A DNA stretch of 29,987 bases from Prevotella sp. CAG:1185 (GTDB lineage: Bacteria > Bacteroidota > Bacteroidia > Bacteroidales > Bacteroidaceae), in NCBI GenBank assembly GCA_000436695.1, contig HF992570.1:1-29987 (forward strand). Direction: 5' to 3'. Under the pieces are notes generated by a model. That model worked only from the letters and a program-made list of their open reading frames with translations. It had not been told where the DNA came from and did not search any database. Numbering within the stretch: position 1 is the first letter of the stretch; each line of letters opens with the position of its first letter. Positions 1-8,798 of this stretch are shown piece after piece. The translations under genes were made by a program, and so were the position numbers.

Positions 1-203
1 GGCACGTTCCCATAATGGGGCGTATCAGAAGTTTTAGTTCTTTTTTTGCTACGCTTTATTTTTCCCTCTTTTATCAGACGTTCTTTCTCTGCTTTAATGC
101 GTTCAAGTAATACGGATGCAGGTTCGTCATTCGGATCTTGTGGAACAAGTTTACCATGAATGGCGAGGTCTAGTATTTTTTGACGTAATTTCTTTGTATC
201 CAT
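1..203 (-). CDS. hsdS: Type I restriction-modification specificity subunit HsdS, N-terminus only (cut by window edge)
   Basis: The first 67 codons of a minus-strand reading frame start at an ATG at 203-201 and run off the left edge without a stop. The translation opens MDTKKLRQKILDLAIHGKLV and continues with a charged, helical, Lys/Glu-rich stretch. This opening is typical of Bacteroidota HsdS subunits, which choose the DNA site for HsdM and HsdR. The gene is the last seen in the operon and starts 5 nt after the stop of the DUF1016 gene, so it is almost certainly cotranscribed. The target-recognition domains lie outside the window, so specificity and intactness cannot be judged. The frame is absent from a minimum-length ORF list only because it is partial; the start and frame are clear. 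Confidence 0.85.
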   Translation of the reverse strand, partial: MDTKKLRQKILDLAIHGKLVPQDPNDEPASVLLERIKAEKERLIKEGKIKRSKKRTKTSDTPHYGNV

Positions 204-208
204 TTGAA

Positions 209-1375
209 TTAGTCTTTGTTTAAGAATAGATTGCAAAACTCATTCAGTTGCTGCTGCATGCGTTCTTGTGGAATGAGAATACGCTTGTATTCAGCAATCA
301 TGGTAGGACTCATGCTTCGGCTCATAGCGTACTCTACTACTACCCGGTCTGCTTCAGGACAAAGAATGATACCGATAGACGGATTTTCGTTTGAGCGTTT
401 TACATCGCGGTCGAGTGCTTCCAGATAAAATTCCAACTGTCCAAGGTCACGAGGATGAAACTTTGTCTTTTTTAATTCTACAGCGACCAATGCTTGTAAG
501 CCGCGATGAAAAAATAGTAAATCAGCCTTGAATGTAGATGCACCAATATTAAGGCGATATTCTTGATCCATGAATATAAAGTCTTTTCCTAGTTCAAGTA
601 TAAACTGTTTCATGTGTTCTATTAGGCCGTTCCTTAGTTTTGTTTCGCTATGCTTTTTCGGCAGGTTGAGAAAATCTACGAACAGGGTGTCTTTGAACAT
701 GACTGGCGCATTAGGATATGTTTCAAGCAATCCTTTTGACATATTATCCTTGCTTCCTAATAATCCTGCATAAGTCTGGTTAGAAATGCAACGTTGGAGC
801 TCACGTTTTACTAAATGCTCTTTATTGGCATAGAGTATATAAAACAACCGTTCTTCGTCGCTTTTACATCGGCATAAAATTTCTATGTGATTAGTCAATG
901 TCGTTAACTCCAATATCTTAGGCATTTGTCCAACTGCTGGCTGGACAAATTGTGCAGTTTTTGGCTGCACAATTACAGGTACTTCCTGTTTATGATCGCT
1001 CGCTTCAATTTGTGCAGTTTTTGGCTGCACAAATTCAGTATTCAAATATTGTCTTATTGTTACTATGAAAGTTTCTGACGAATACACGTCATAAAACATT
1101 ACCATATTGTAGATACTTCTTTTGCTATATCCTTTGATGTCAGGACGTTGGGAACGTATATATTCAGACAGTTGCGTGACGACCTTACTTCCCCATTCTT
1201 CGCTCTTTAGTTTAGCTGAGACATATCCGCCTACATGCCATGCAGTGAGTAACAATTCTTCGTTTACAGCTCTTGAAGCATTAGTTTTATGTTGGAGAAT
1301 AATATCTATGATTTCTCCGAATTGTTGTTCTATTGATATTGCAATGTTATTATTCTTCATACGCTTAATCTTCAT
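209..1375 (-). CDS. DUF1016 (YhcG-type) PDDEXK nuclease-domain protein within the hsd operon
   Basis: 388 residues. The N-terminal part (about 10-110) is the helical DUF1016 N-domain. The C-terminal part (about 170-375) carries a PDDEXK-type nuclease fold with D285 (KADLLFF) and E300-L-K302 (VAVELKK) as likely metal-binding and catalytic residues. Between them, residues 115-150 contain three copies of a [FI]VQPxxxQ motif, each encoded by a DNA palindrome. DUF1016 proteins are predicted nucleases that often sit inside type I R-M operons; their exact role there is not established. The ATG at 1375 overlaps the end of hsdM by 11 nt; a second ATG at 1360 would leave a 4-nt gap instead and is an alternative start. 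hsdS begins 5 nt downstream. Nuclease activity is inferred from the motif only. Confidence 0.88.
   Translation of the reverse strand: MKIKRMKNNNIAISIEQQFGEIIDIILQHKTNASRAVNEELLLTAWHVGGYVSAKLKSEEWGSKVVTQLSEYIRSQRPDIKGYSKRSIYNMVMFYDVYSSETFIVTIRQYLNTEFVQPKTAQIEASDHKQEVPVIVQPKTAQFVQPAVGQMPKILELTTLTNHIEILCRCKSDEERLFYILYANKEHLVKRELQRCISNQTYAGLLGSKDNMSKGLLETYPNAPVMFKDTLFVDFLNLPKKHSETKLRNGLIEHMKQFILELGKDFIFMDQEYRLNIGASTFKADLLFFHRGLQALVAVELKKTKFHPRDLGQLEFYLEALDRDVKRSNENPSIGIILCPEADRVVVEYAMSRSMSPTMIAEYKRILIPQERMQQQLNEFCNLFLNKD
924..1035. repeat. Three palindromic repeats inside the DUF1016 gene
   Basis: Three inverted repeats occur in 112 bp: arms 924-932/942-950 (9 bp), 948-957/965-974 (10 bp) and 1007-1017/1025-1035 (11 bp), with 9- or 7-nt loops. 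The second and third share an identical 23-nt core (950-972 and 1010-1032); the first has the same design with a diverged stem (ATTTGTCCA). Each encodes one [FI]VQPxxxQ motif in frame on the minus strand. Arms and loops were read directly from the sequence. Confidence 0.85.
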
Positions 1376-2798
1376 TTATGTTTGCAAGCAGCTTCTCAAG
1401 TTCTGCTACTGCTGAACTAATAGTTTTACTTTTTTCTTTTATATCAGCCATCAATTCAGCCAAGGAGCGGTCATCAGTTTCTCCTCTCTGTTTTATCCAA
1501 GTTATATCAAGGCTTGTCTTATCACGAGTGAGAATATCGTCTACCGGATATTTACGCCAACGCCCTTGAGGATTATTGTCTGCATCATATGTCTCTTTGC
1601 GTCCTTCTAAATTTCCTGCATTATAGCATGTGACAAAATCATCCAAATGATGTCTCTCTAATTTATTAGTAGCAAGCGTATGTTTGATACCAGTACGATA
1701 ATCATAAAACCAAATCTCTTTCGTTGGTTGACCTTTGGAAAAGAATAATACATTTGCTTTTACACCTTGTGCATAGAAGATACCTGTAGGCAAACGAAGT
1801 ATCGTATGTAAATTGAAGTCCGAAAGCAACTTCTTGCGAATTATTTCTCCCGCACCACCTTCAAAAAGGACATTGTCTGGTAATACTACAGCTGCACGAC
1901 CTCCGGTTTTGAGCATCAACATCATGTGTTGAAGAAAATTCAACTGATTGTTCTTCGTTTCTACATAGAAATCCGGACGGTTAATATCAACAGAACCAGC
2001 CGGACGAGTGCCGAAAGGAGGATTGGCTAATATTACATCTACAAGAGTGGATGGCTCTTTCTCCAAGGAATCCTCACAAACAATTGGGCTTCGTTCTGTT
2101 CCCACACCATGTAAATATAGGTTCATGGAAGCAAGTGTCACAACCAATGGAGTGTTATCTACACCATGCAATGCCTTGTTACGCAAGAAATCACGTTTCT
2201 CCTTACTGGCAGACTGCTCTTTCATATAATCATATGCGGTCAAGAGAAAACCTCCGGTGCCGCAGGCTGGATCACAAACCGTTTCTCCAATTTGTGGAGC
2301 TATGCAATCTACCATTGCTTTGATGAGCGGGCGTGGAGTAAAGTATTGACCTGCACCACTTTTCTTATCTTGTCCGTTCTTCTCAAGGATACTTTCGTAA
2401 ATAGCACCTTTCACGTCTCCATCCATAATCAGCCATTGCTCCTCATCAATCATAGTAATGACTTTTTTTAAATAGACAGGCTTGTCAATCTTGTTTTGCG
2501 CTTTTGTATAAATTGTGCCGATGAGATTTTCCTGCTCACTCAGCAGTTTCAGAGTATCTTCGTATTGCTTTACTAAATCCAGACCGTCAAGAGAAATTAA
2601 ATCACTCCATTGATAACCAGATGGTATTGCAGATTCTTCTCCAAACATTTCTACATTCTCTGCGTCCATCTTCAAAAATAAAAGATAGGTGAGCTGCGTG
2701 ATGTAATCTGTAAAACCTATACCTTGTCCGGCAAGAGTAGTTGCCAGATTCCAAACTTTTTTGGTGAGCGATTGCTCTGTTATATTATTTGTTGCCAT
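1365..2798 (-). CDS. hsdM: Type I restriction-modification system methyltransferase subunit HsdM
   Basis: 477 residues, usual for the family. HsdM methylates adenine (N6) in the HsdS-defined site using S-adenosylmethionine. The N-terminal helical HsdM_N domain spans about 10-140. GQYFTPRPL at 150-158 precedes the catalytic domain, DPACGTGGF at 176-184 is the SAM-binding motif I, and NPPFG at 259-263 is the catalytic (N/D)PPF motif IV. All expected motifs are intact, so the methylase looks functional. The start ATG at 2798 lies 4 nt after the hsdR stop, and the 3' end overlaps the DUF1016 gene by 11 nt, which indicates translational coupling in one operon. Modification activity would also need the HsdS subunit, only partly visible here. 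Confidence 0.95.
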   Translation of the reverse strand: MATNNITEQSLTKKVWNLATTLAGQGIGFTDYITQLTYLLFLKMDAENVEMFGEESAIPSGYQWSDLISLDGLDLVKQYEDTLKLLSEQENLIGTIYTKAQNKIDKPVYLKKVITMIDEEQWLIMDGDVKGAIYESILEKNGQDKKSGAGQYFTPRPLIKAMVDCIAPQIGETVCDPACGTGGFLLTAYDYMKEQSASKEKRDFLRNKALHGVDNTPLVVTLASMNLYLHGVGTERSPIVCEDSLEKEPSTLVDVILANPPFGTRPAGSVDINRPDFYVETKNNQLNFLQHMMLMLKTGGRAAVVLPDNVLFEGGAGEIIRKKLLSDFNLHTILRLPTGIFYAQGVKANVLFFSKGQPTKEIWFYDYRTGIKHTLATNKLERHHLDDFVTCYNAGNLEGRKETYDADNNPQGRWRKYPVDDILTRDKTSLDITWIKQRGETDDRSLAELMADIKEKSKTISSAVAELEKLLANINED

Positions 2799-2802
2799 AA
2801 AT

Positions 2803-5508
2803 TTATGCTGCTTTTCTTAAAACTACAAATGTGTATAGAGACTGTAAAGCTTCATTGGCTTTCTGCATATTGCCAAAAGCACGGATCATCTGCGCTGCCT
2901 GAGTTGCATCATCTTCACGAATCTCTTTGACTGTACAAGCTCCGTTGGAAGCAATATAATCTACAATACGACTGATAACTTCACGTTGTTTATCTGTTAT
3001 TTCGCGCTGGTTTTGTCCTAACCATAGATTGAAATACTGTTTAGAGGTGGAAACAACACTATCTAACCGCTCAATCTGGTGTAAAGCAAAACGTACAAGC
3101 TGTATGATATTGGTCAAAGCATCACTCTCTTCTTTCGTAGAAGAACGTCGAACGCTATTTGGATTCAGAATGGCGTATGAGTTCCATAATTGCTTGGAAG
3201 TAAAATGATTGTTAGCCATCTTGAGTTTGTATTCTAAATCTTTTAGCATTGAATAGGTAATTGGTTCACCTTCATTATTATAAATTATACGTAGAGCTTC
3301 TATTTCATCACTATGTTCTTTGCAGAAATCTTCAAAAGCTTCTGTTGTATTTTTAGCTTCCTCTATTGAAAATCCTTTAGATATAAGTGTGTCCTCGCCA
3401 GGTATCAAAGTATTGACAAATCCTGCAGCAAGAATAAGCAGATACCTGCGCGCATCAGCGTGATTTGCAAGTGACGCAACTAAACCCTTTCGCTCATTGT
3501 TAGGCTCTTCGGTACTTATAAATGGCGGCAGAATATTGTTTTCAAAAGCTTCGTAAATTCTTGAAGCAAGTTCTTTCATGTCGTCATTAGCCAAACGTAC
3601 GAATTCATTCCTCTGTGAATTATCTGCTTTGTTATATATTCTGGAAAGTGTTGCAGCTAGACGTTTCAGATGTTCATCAGGAAGGTAACCATGAGTAATC
3701 TGTTCCAACAGCTCTTTAAGAGTAATAATCTTTGTTGTCGGCCCATCCGTTATCGTAGGTATTATTTTTTCGTGTTCAGTAACACCTACGGCATCAACTA
3801 AATAAAAACAATCTTTACTGAACGCATTTGGGGTGACATTCCGTAACTGCTCATCTCCGATTGTACGCACACCACGTCCTTTCATCTGTGTATATAGAGG
3901 TAAAGATTCTACATCACGCATGAAAATCAATACTTCAAGAGGCTTTACATCTGTACCAGTTGCAACCAAGGTGCAAGTTACGGCAATTCTGAAATCTTTA
4001 TCATTCCGGAACTGACGTATCAATTCATTACTATCGCCTGCAGAATAAGTTATTTTCTGCACAAAACGGTCATCTGTACGTCCAAATACTTCTTTAGCTA
4101 TCTGTACGATATTACTGGCATGAGTCTCATTTAGCGCAAATATCAAAGTCTTTGGCAAATAGTCAAAATTGGCTTCACGCTGTGGATCATTGAATAACTC
4201 AGTATAGACTACATCACGATAAGTAGACAGAATAAGTTTTATTTGCGCAGGATTAATGACACTTCTGTTTAACTCCTTATTGGTATATGTTTTCGTTTCT
4301 TTATTGGAAATAGTTTTTACATCTCCGGTATAACGTGTTTCTTCTTTGATTTTATCCCCTTCTAATATAGCGCCGCCATTTTCTGTAACTTGAGTTTTGA
4401 TTCGATATACGCGGCAATCTACATTTACACCATCAACGATACTTTTTTCCAATGTGTAGTTGACTATACGATTATTGTTAAAGAATGCCATTGTTTCTGG
4501 AATTGGTGTTGCTGTCAATCCAACAAGTCTGGCTGTGTCAAAATATTCCAATACCTTACGCCAATTCCCATAAATGGAGCGGTGGCACTCATCTATGATA
4601 ATTAAATCAAAATAATCATGTGGCAAATTTGGATTCGGAGGTAATACAACTTCTTCTGTAGGTTCATTATCATCGTCGTTGTCATTATCCTCGATAGTGT
4701 CTCCTTTCAGAAAAGAAAAAAGACGCTGTATTGTTGAAATAACGACATTGCTATCAGATGGTATAGAAGAAGAACGAAGACGATTCACGGTAAATATTGT
4801 ATTGAATGCATCTCCATTTTCTGTCAGCCGAAAAGTTCCGAATTCTCCCTCTACCTGCTTCCCGAGATTATTCCTGTCCACAAGAAATAACACTCTTCTC
4901 ATTGGGGTATATGAAAGAAAACGATATGCCGCAAGACATGCGGTATATGTCTTACCTGCACCTGTTGCCAATACCATCAAGGCGCGATTCTGGCCACTTC
5001 TGAAACTTTTTTCCAGTTCTGTAACAGCCTCATACTGACAATCCCGTAGTCCTTTTCTTCGCAAAGTTGGAAGCCCGGCAAAATAATCATTTATCCCCAA
5101 TAATTTAACCAATTCATGAGGAGTTGGAATCGTCATAATTTGCTTGAAACAAGAATCTTGTTTGCGAAAATCACAAAAATACAAGTCTTTTCCATTTGAA
5201 GTAAATATGAAAGGCAATGGTTTCTGATATGTTTGATAAATTTTAGGAACATTTCTGGCATATACGACAGCTTGTTCACAAACTTTATCAGAAAATGGAT
5301 CAATCTCTTCTCTTTTAGCTTCAAGTACACCAACAGCCTTTCCGTTAATGAAAAGGAAATAATCAGCCTCAAGGTTACCTTTTAAAAGTCCTTCTCTTAT
5401 AGCAACTGCAGTACAGTTTGGTTCATAGTTATCTCTATCGACCACCTTCCAACCAGCATCGCTAAACCACAGATCTATTTTTTGCCTCGCTTTTTCTTCT
5501 GGTGTCAT
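2803..5508 (-). CDS. hsdR: Type I restriction-modification system restriction (translocase/nuclease) subunit HsdR
   Basis: 901 residues. HsdR uses ATP to translocate DNA and cuts unmethylated DNA far from the recognition site. The N-terminal nuclease domain shows D49 (EADYF) and E63-A-K65 (VLEAK), the PD-ExK pattern. The superfamily 2 helicase motor follows: Walker A ATGAGKT at 181-187, DECH at 306-309, GLTATP at 330-335, and the motif VI-like MKGRGVRTIG in the second RecA lobe. The C-terminal third is the EcoEI-type helical domain that contacts HsdM. An acidic Asp/Glu/Asn-rich linker lies at about 270-287. No frameshift or missing motif is seen, so the protein looks complete. It is the first gene of the operon; the next gene starts 4 nt downstream. 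Confidence 0.95.
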   Translation of the reverse strand: MTPEEKARQKIDLWFSDAGWKVVDRDNYEPNCTAVAIREGLLKGNLEADYFLFINGKAVGVLEAKREEIDPFSDKVCEQAVVYARNVPKIYQTYQKPLPFIFTSNGKDLYFCDFRKQDSCFKQIMTIPTPHELVKLLGINDYFAGLPTLRRKGLRDCQYEAVTELEKSFRSGQNRALMVLATGAGKTYTACLAAYRFLSYTPMRRVLFLVDRNNLGKQVEGEFGTFRLTENGDAFNTIFTVNRLRSSSIPSDSNVVISTIQRLFSFLKGDTIEDNDNDDDNEPTEEVVLPPNPNLPHDYFDLIIIDECHRSIYGNWRKVLEYFDTARLVGLTATPIPETMAFFNNNRIVNYTLEKSIVDGVNVDCRVYRIKTQVTENGGAILEGDKIKEETRYTGDVKTISNKETKTYTNKELNRSVINPAQIKLILSTYRDVVYTELFNDPQREANFDYLPKTLIFALNETHASNIVQIAKEVFGRTDDRFVQKITYSAGDSNELIRQFRNDKDFRIAVTCTLVATGTDVKPLEVLIFMRDVESLPLYTQMKGRGVRTIGDEQLRNVTPNAFSKDCFYLVDAVGVTEHEKIIPTITDGPTTKIITLKELLEQITHGYLPDEHLKRLAATLSRIYNKADNSQRNEFVRLANDDMKELASRIYEAFENNILPPFISTEEPNNERKGLVASLANHADARRYLLILAAGFVNTLIPGEDTLISKGFSIEEAKNTTEAFEDFCKEHSDEIEALRIIYNNEGEPITYSMLKDLEYKLKMANNHFTSKQLWNSYAILNPNSVRRSSTKEESDALTNIIQLVRFALHQIERLDSVVSTSKQYFNLWLGQNQREITDKQREVISRIVDYIASNGACTVKEIREDDATQAAQMIRAFGNMQKANEALQSLYTFVVLRKAA

Positions 5509-5794
5509 ATATTCCTATATTTTTATATTATCGGAAGTTGAATACAGAAAATAATAACATCTATAAAGAACTGTTGCCGCTCTTCTTGTCTGTTATCAAA
5601 TCTTTTATGTCAACTGAAGAAATTCAGTAATTGCTGTAAGGTCTCCAAATTAAGATGGATTCTGTTACAAGCATACGAGTTAACAATATTGAAGCTCCTA
5701 TCCAGTTTTTTCGCTAACCAAGTTTTTAAACATCTTTCTCCGATAAAACGACCTTTATTCTATTAATTATATTTTTAGATGCAATTATATTATG

Positions 5795-5802
5795 CAAATA
5801 TA
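5795..5802 (-). promoter_or_regulatory. Candidate -7 box for the hsd operon (weak)
   Basis: The minus strand reads TATATTTG, matching the Bacteroidota TAnnTTTG -7 consensus. No good TTTG box sits at the expected upstream distance, and the leader to hsdR would be about 280 nt. It is the most upstream reasonable candidate in a very AT-rich region, so it may be a chance match. Confidence 0.25.
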
Positions 5803-6478
5803 GTGAATTATATTCGACAACCGAAATTCTTTTTGTAAATTTGCCTGATTAAGTATCTAAAAAGTGTATGCTTGATTAATAACTTAAAAGAATTGAATTA
5901 AGAATATATAAAGACACTATATTTAAGATATTTTTATTTATAACGAAATCTATCTAAGATAAAAATACTACAGTTTTAGCGATTGGCAAATATAAAATAT
6001 GCCACTTCCGAAAAAGTAAAAGAAACATAGAATTAAGTTTATATGCAGAAAGCCGCTTTTAAAATGAACTTATCAATTAAGGCTGAATTTAAATTAAACT
6101 TATTTCTATTTGATTTCAAAATTAATTTTAGTAAGTAAATTTTCCAAACAGCCTTACAATATGATATTTCTGAAATGTTTGGATTTTCTTTCAAAATAGA
6201 AAAGCAATACGGACGTAAGCGCATAAAATGGTAAAGGATGTTTACAAAGACGCGAAAATGGGGCACTTTCTGATGATAAACCTATCGGTTTTGAGGTGAA
6301 AACGGGCCGTTTTTGAATCACAAAAAGGCTGTTTTTAAGGCAAAATCCTGGCTTTTTGTGGGCGTTTATGGCGAAAACAATTGCACACTTTATGATTTAT
6401 GCCGATATTATGCTGAATGACAAGACTTTATATTTGCACACGATTTTGGCAGTATTTACGCACAAATATTTTTGATTT

Positions 6479-6503
6479 CAAAAAAGACGCGTTTTGGAGC
6501 GTC
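6479..6503 (-). terminator. Terminator-like hairpin on the minus strand without an obvious client gene
   Basis: Read on the minus strand, GACGC, an 8-nt loop and GCGTC are followed directly by TTTTTTG. The 5-bp stem is short. No minus-strand gene lies just upstream, as obg is on the plus strand, so it may be a remnant or a block to antisense transcription. Confidence 0.3.
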
Positions 6504-6643
6504 AACGAAAATCACGATGGAAGGAAAAAGCTACAATAACATATCAGAAAGTCAAAACGCAACGTTCACTCAGCAAGAAGGCTGTGCAAACAACAGATAA
6601 TGGCAACTGAATACTTAATTTTATCATCTGCACCGCTTATATA

Positions 6644-6674
6644 TTGCACGTTTTGCAATAATTTCGTATTTTTG
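6644..6674 (+). promoter_or_regulatory. Promoter of obg
   Basis: TTG at 6644-6646 and TATTTTTG at 6667-6674 are separated by 20 nt, matching the Bacteroidota primary sigma consensus (TTTG ... TAnnTTTG). Transcription would begin near 6681, so the in-frame ATG at 6600 is upstream of the transcript and the ATG at 6705 is the real obg start. Confidence 0.65.
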
Positions 6675-6704
6675 CAGCAAAATATTAACAAAGACAATAA
6701 CAAC

Positions 6705-7892
6705 ATGCCGGAATCCAATTTTGTAGATTATGTGAAGATTTACTGCCGCTCAGGCAAAGGCGGAAGAGGCTCCATGCATCTTCGCCACGTGAAATACAAC
6801 CCCAACGGAGGTCCCGACGGAGGCGACGGCGGTAAAGGCGGAAGCATTTACCTGCGAGGCAACCACAACTACTGGACGCTGCTCCACCTGAAATATCAGC
6901 GACACGTGTTTGCCGAACACGGAGGCAACGGCGGACGTGACAAATGTCACGGCACCGACGGCAAGGACCAATATATCGACGTGCCGTGCGGAACGGTGGT
7001 GTATAACGCTGAAACAGGAAAGTATGTGTGCGACGTTACATACGACGGACAGACGGTGCTGCTGCTGAAAGGCGGCCGCGGCGGACTTGGCAACTTCCAG
7101 TTCCGCAGCGCCACTAACCAGGCTCCGCGCTACGCTCAGCCGGGCGAGCCGATGGAGGAAATGACGATAATATTAGAGCTTAAGCTGCTCGCCGACGTGG
7201 GACTTGTAGGATTCCCCAACGCGGGCAAGAGTACGCTGCTGTCGTCGTTGTCGAGTGCGCGCCCCAAGATAGCCAACTATCCGTTCACTACGCTCGAACC
7301 GTCGCTCGGCATTGTGAGCTATCACGACAAACAGTCGTTCGTAATGGCCGACATACCGGGTATTATCGAGGGCGCAAGCGAGGGCAAGGGACTCGGTCTG
7401 AGATTCCTTCGCCACATAGAGCGCAACTCGCTGCTGCTGTTTATGGTGCCCGGCGACACTGACGACATAAAGAAGGAATATGATATACTGCTCAACGAGC
7501 TGCGCAACTTCAACCCCGAGATGCTCGACAAGCACAGAGTGCTGGCCGTAACAAAATGCGACCTGCTCGACGACGAGCTTATAGAGATGCTGCGCGAGAC
7601 CACGCCCGACGACATCCCGGTGGTGTTCATATCAGCCGTAACAGGCCAGGGCATCAACGAACTGAAGGACGTGCTGTGGAAAGAACTTAACAGCGAGAGC
7701 AACAAGCTGCAGGAAATAACGGCAGAAGACACGCTGGTTCACCGCGACAAAGACCTCAACACGCTGCCTCAGGAACTGCTCAGCGAGGGCGAGGACGAAA
7801 TTGAATACATCGACGACGACGAAATTGAGGACGTTGATGATTACGAGGATCTTGACGACGTTGAATATTTTGACGTTGACGACGATAAATAA
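6705..7892 (+). CDS. obg: Obg/CgtA-family ribosome-associated GTPase
   Basis: 395 residues from the ATG at 6705, which gives MPESNFVDYVKIYCRSGKGG, the normal Obg N-terminus; the frame continues upstream to 6600 but the promoter lies inside that extension. Obg is an essential GTPase that binds the 50S subunit and links ribosome assembly to growth and stress. The glycine-rich Obg fold occupies about 1-160. The G domain has G1 GFPNAGKS at 169-176, the switch I region around 195, G3 DIPG at 216-219, G4 TKCD at 283-286 and G5 SAV at 310-312. The tail (about 360-395) is strongly acidic (Asp/Glu/Tyr), which is usual for this family in Bacteroidota. The pgeF-like gene follows 80 nt downstream. Confidence 0.96.
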   Translation: MPESNFVDYVKIYCRSGKGGRGSMHLRHVKYNPNGGPDGGDGGKGGSIYLRGNHNYWTLLHLKYQRHVFAEHGGNGGRDKCHGTDGKDQYIDVPCGTVVYNAETGKYVCDVTYDGQTVLLLKGGRGGLGNFQFRSATNQAPRYAQPGEPMEEMTIILELKLLADVGLVGFPNAGKSTLLSSLSSARPKIANYPFTTLEPSLGIVSYHDKQSFVMADIPGIIEGASEGKGLGLRFLRHIERNSLLLFMVPGDTDDIKKEYDILLNELRNFNPEMLDKHRVLAVTKCDLLDDELIEMLRETTPDDIPVVFISAVTGQGINELKDVLWKELNSESNKLQEITAEDTLVHRDKDLNTLPQELLSEGEDEIEYIDDDEIEDVDDYEDLDDVEYFDVDDDK

Positions 7893-7908
7893 GAGACATT
7901 ACACAATG

Positions 7909-7950
7909 GCCGCATGACACGCCGCAACGGCAAGCATGCGGCTCTTTTAT
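7909..7950 (+). terminator. Hairpin between obg and pgeF (partial terminator or processing site)
   Basis: GCCGCATG (7909-7916) pairs with CATGCGGC (7935-7942) across an 18-nt loop and is followed by TCTTTTAT. The perfect 8-bp GC-rich stem and short U-run would suit an attenuating terminator. No separate TAnnTTTG box is visible before the next gene, so some read-through is likely. Confidence 0.5.
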
Positions 7951-7972
7951 ATCAATAAAAAACGCATCAGCT

Positions 7973-8752
7973 ATGACAAAGCCACAGATTACATATTATG
8001 ACATATCGCCCGACACGACGGCATTCAGCACAACGCGCCACGGCGGACACAGTACGGGCAACTACGCCGAAATGAACATCAACAGATATTGCGGCGACAA
8101 TGAGGAGAATATCGGCAAGAATCTCGACCTGCTGTGCGCAGAGCTTGGCGTTGACAAGAACCATATAATAATGCCGCACCAGACTCACGGCATAGAGGTG
8201 ATGCAGATAGGAGCCGACTTTCTGTCGCTGCCTCAAACTGTAAAGGACATGATTCTCGAAGGTGTCGACGCGCTGATTACTGATGTCAAGGAGGTATGTA
8301 TAGGCGTTTCGACTGCCGACTGTATACCTATATTAATATACGACTACGCTCACCATGCCGCAGCGGCAGTGCATGCCGGATGGCGAGGCACCGTACAGCG
8401 CATAGCATGCAAGGCTGTAGCTACGATGAAGGTGTCGTTCGGCTCTAAGCCCGAAGACCTTGCCGCCGTGATAGGTCCGGGCATTTCGCTTGATGCATTT
8501 GAGGTTGGCGATGAGGTTTACGCTGAGTTTGAGTCTGCCGGATTCAATATGGCCGACATTAGCCGCAAGGAAGACAAATGGCACATCGACCTGCCCGAAT
8601 GTAACCGTCGACAGCTGGCAGCAATGGGACTGAAGGAGAGCAACATAACCATGTCGGGAATATGCACATATAACAACAGCGACGACTATTTCTCTGCACG
8701 GAAACTCGGCACGGAGTCAGGAAGAATATTCAGCGGAATAATATTAAGATAA
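7973..8752 (+). CDS. pgeF: PgeF/YfiH-family protein: purine nucleoside phosphorylase ('laccase domain'), peptidoglycan editing factor
   Basis: 259 residues, full length for the family. YfiH/FAM118-like 'laccase domain' enzymes have adenosine/inosine phosphorylase and deaminase activity, and the E. coli protein helps keep L-Ser out of position 1 of peptidoglycan stems. The zinc/catalytic triad is visible: H72 in PHQTHG, C117 in STADCIPI and H134 in VHAGWRGTV. The N-terminal HGGHSTGNYAEMN motif is also typical. It lies 80 nt downstream of obg, with which it is probably cotranscribed, and is ended by a strong bidirectional terminator shared with cydB. The older name 'polyphenol oxidase' is misleading. 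The family call is secure; which activity dominates here is not determined by sequence. Confidence 0.93.
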   Translation: MTKPQITYYDISPDTTAFSTTRHGGHSTGNYAEMNINRYCGDNEENIGKNLDLLCAELGVDKNHIIMPHQTHGIEVMQIGADFLSLPQTVKDMILEGVDALITDVKEVCIGVSTADCIPILIYDYAHHAAAAVHAGWRGTVQRIACKAVATMKVSFGSKPEDLAAVIGPGISLDAFEVGDEVYAEFESAGFNMADISRKEDKWHIDLPECNRRQLAAMGLKESNITMSGICTYNNSDDYFSARKLGTESGRIFSGIILR

Positions 8753-8798
8753 CGCATAAAGAATAAACATATGCCTGCGGGCATCACATATAAAAGAA

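Larger units (their letters stand above)
5509..6643. other. Gene-free AT-rich intergenic region with several hairpins
   Basis: About 1.1 kb between the divergent hsdR and obg genes holds no convincing gene; the one 75-codon frame on the minus strand (6266-6039) has low-complexity composition and no recognisable similarity. The right part contains inverted repeats: AAAACGG/CCGTTTT at 6299-6313, CACAAAAAG/CTTTTTGTG at 6319-6360, and GACGC/GCGTC at 6486-6503. Its texture resembles the hairpin-rich spacer sequence common in Prevotella genomes, but I cannot confirm it as a repeat family without a genome search. Confidence 0.6.

Noticed and set aside
924..1035. Possible CRISPR array
   Set aside because: Only three unequal palindromes within a coding frame, with no regular spacers and no cas genes.
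6039..6266. 75-codon minus-strand frame in the gene-free region
   Set aside because: Low-complexity, Lys/Asn/Ile/Leu-rich translation with no motif, no nearby start signals and no operon partner.
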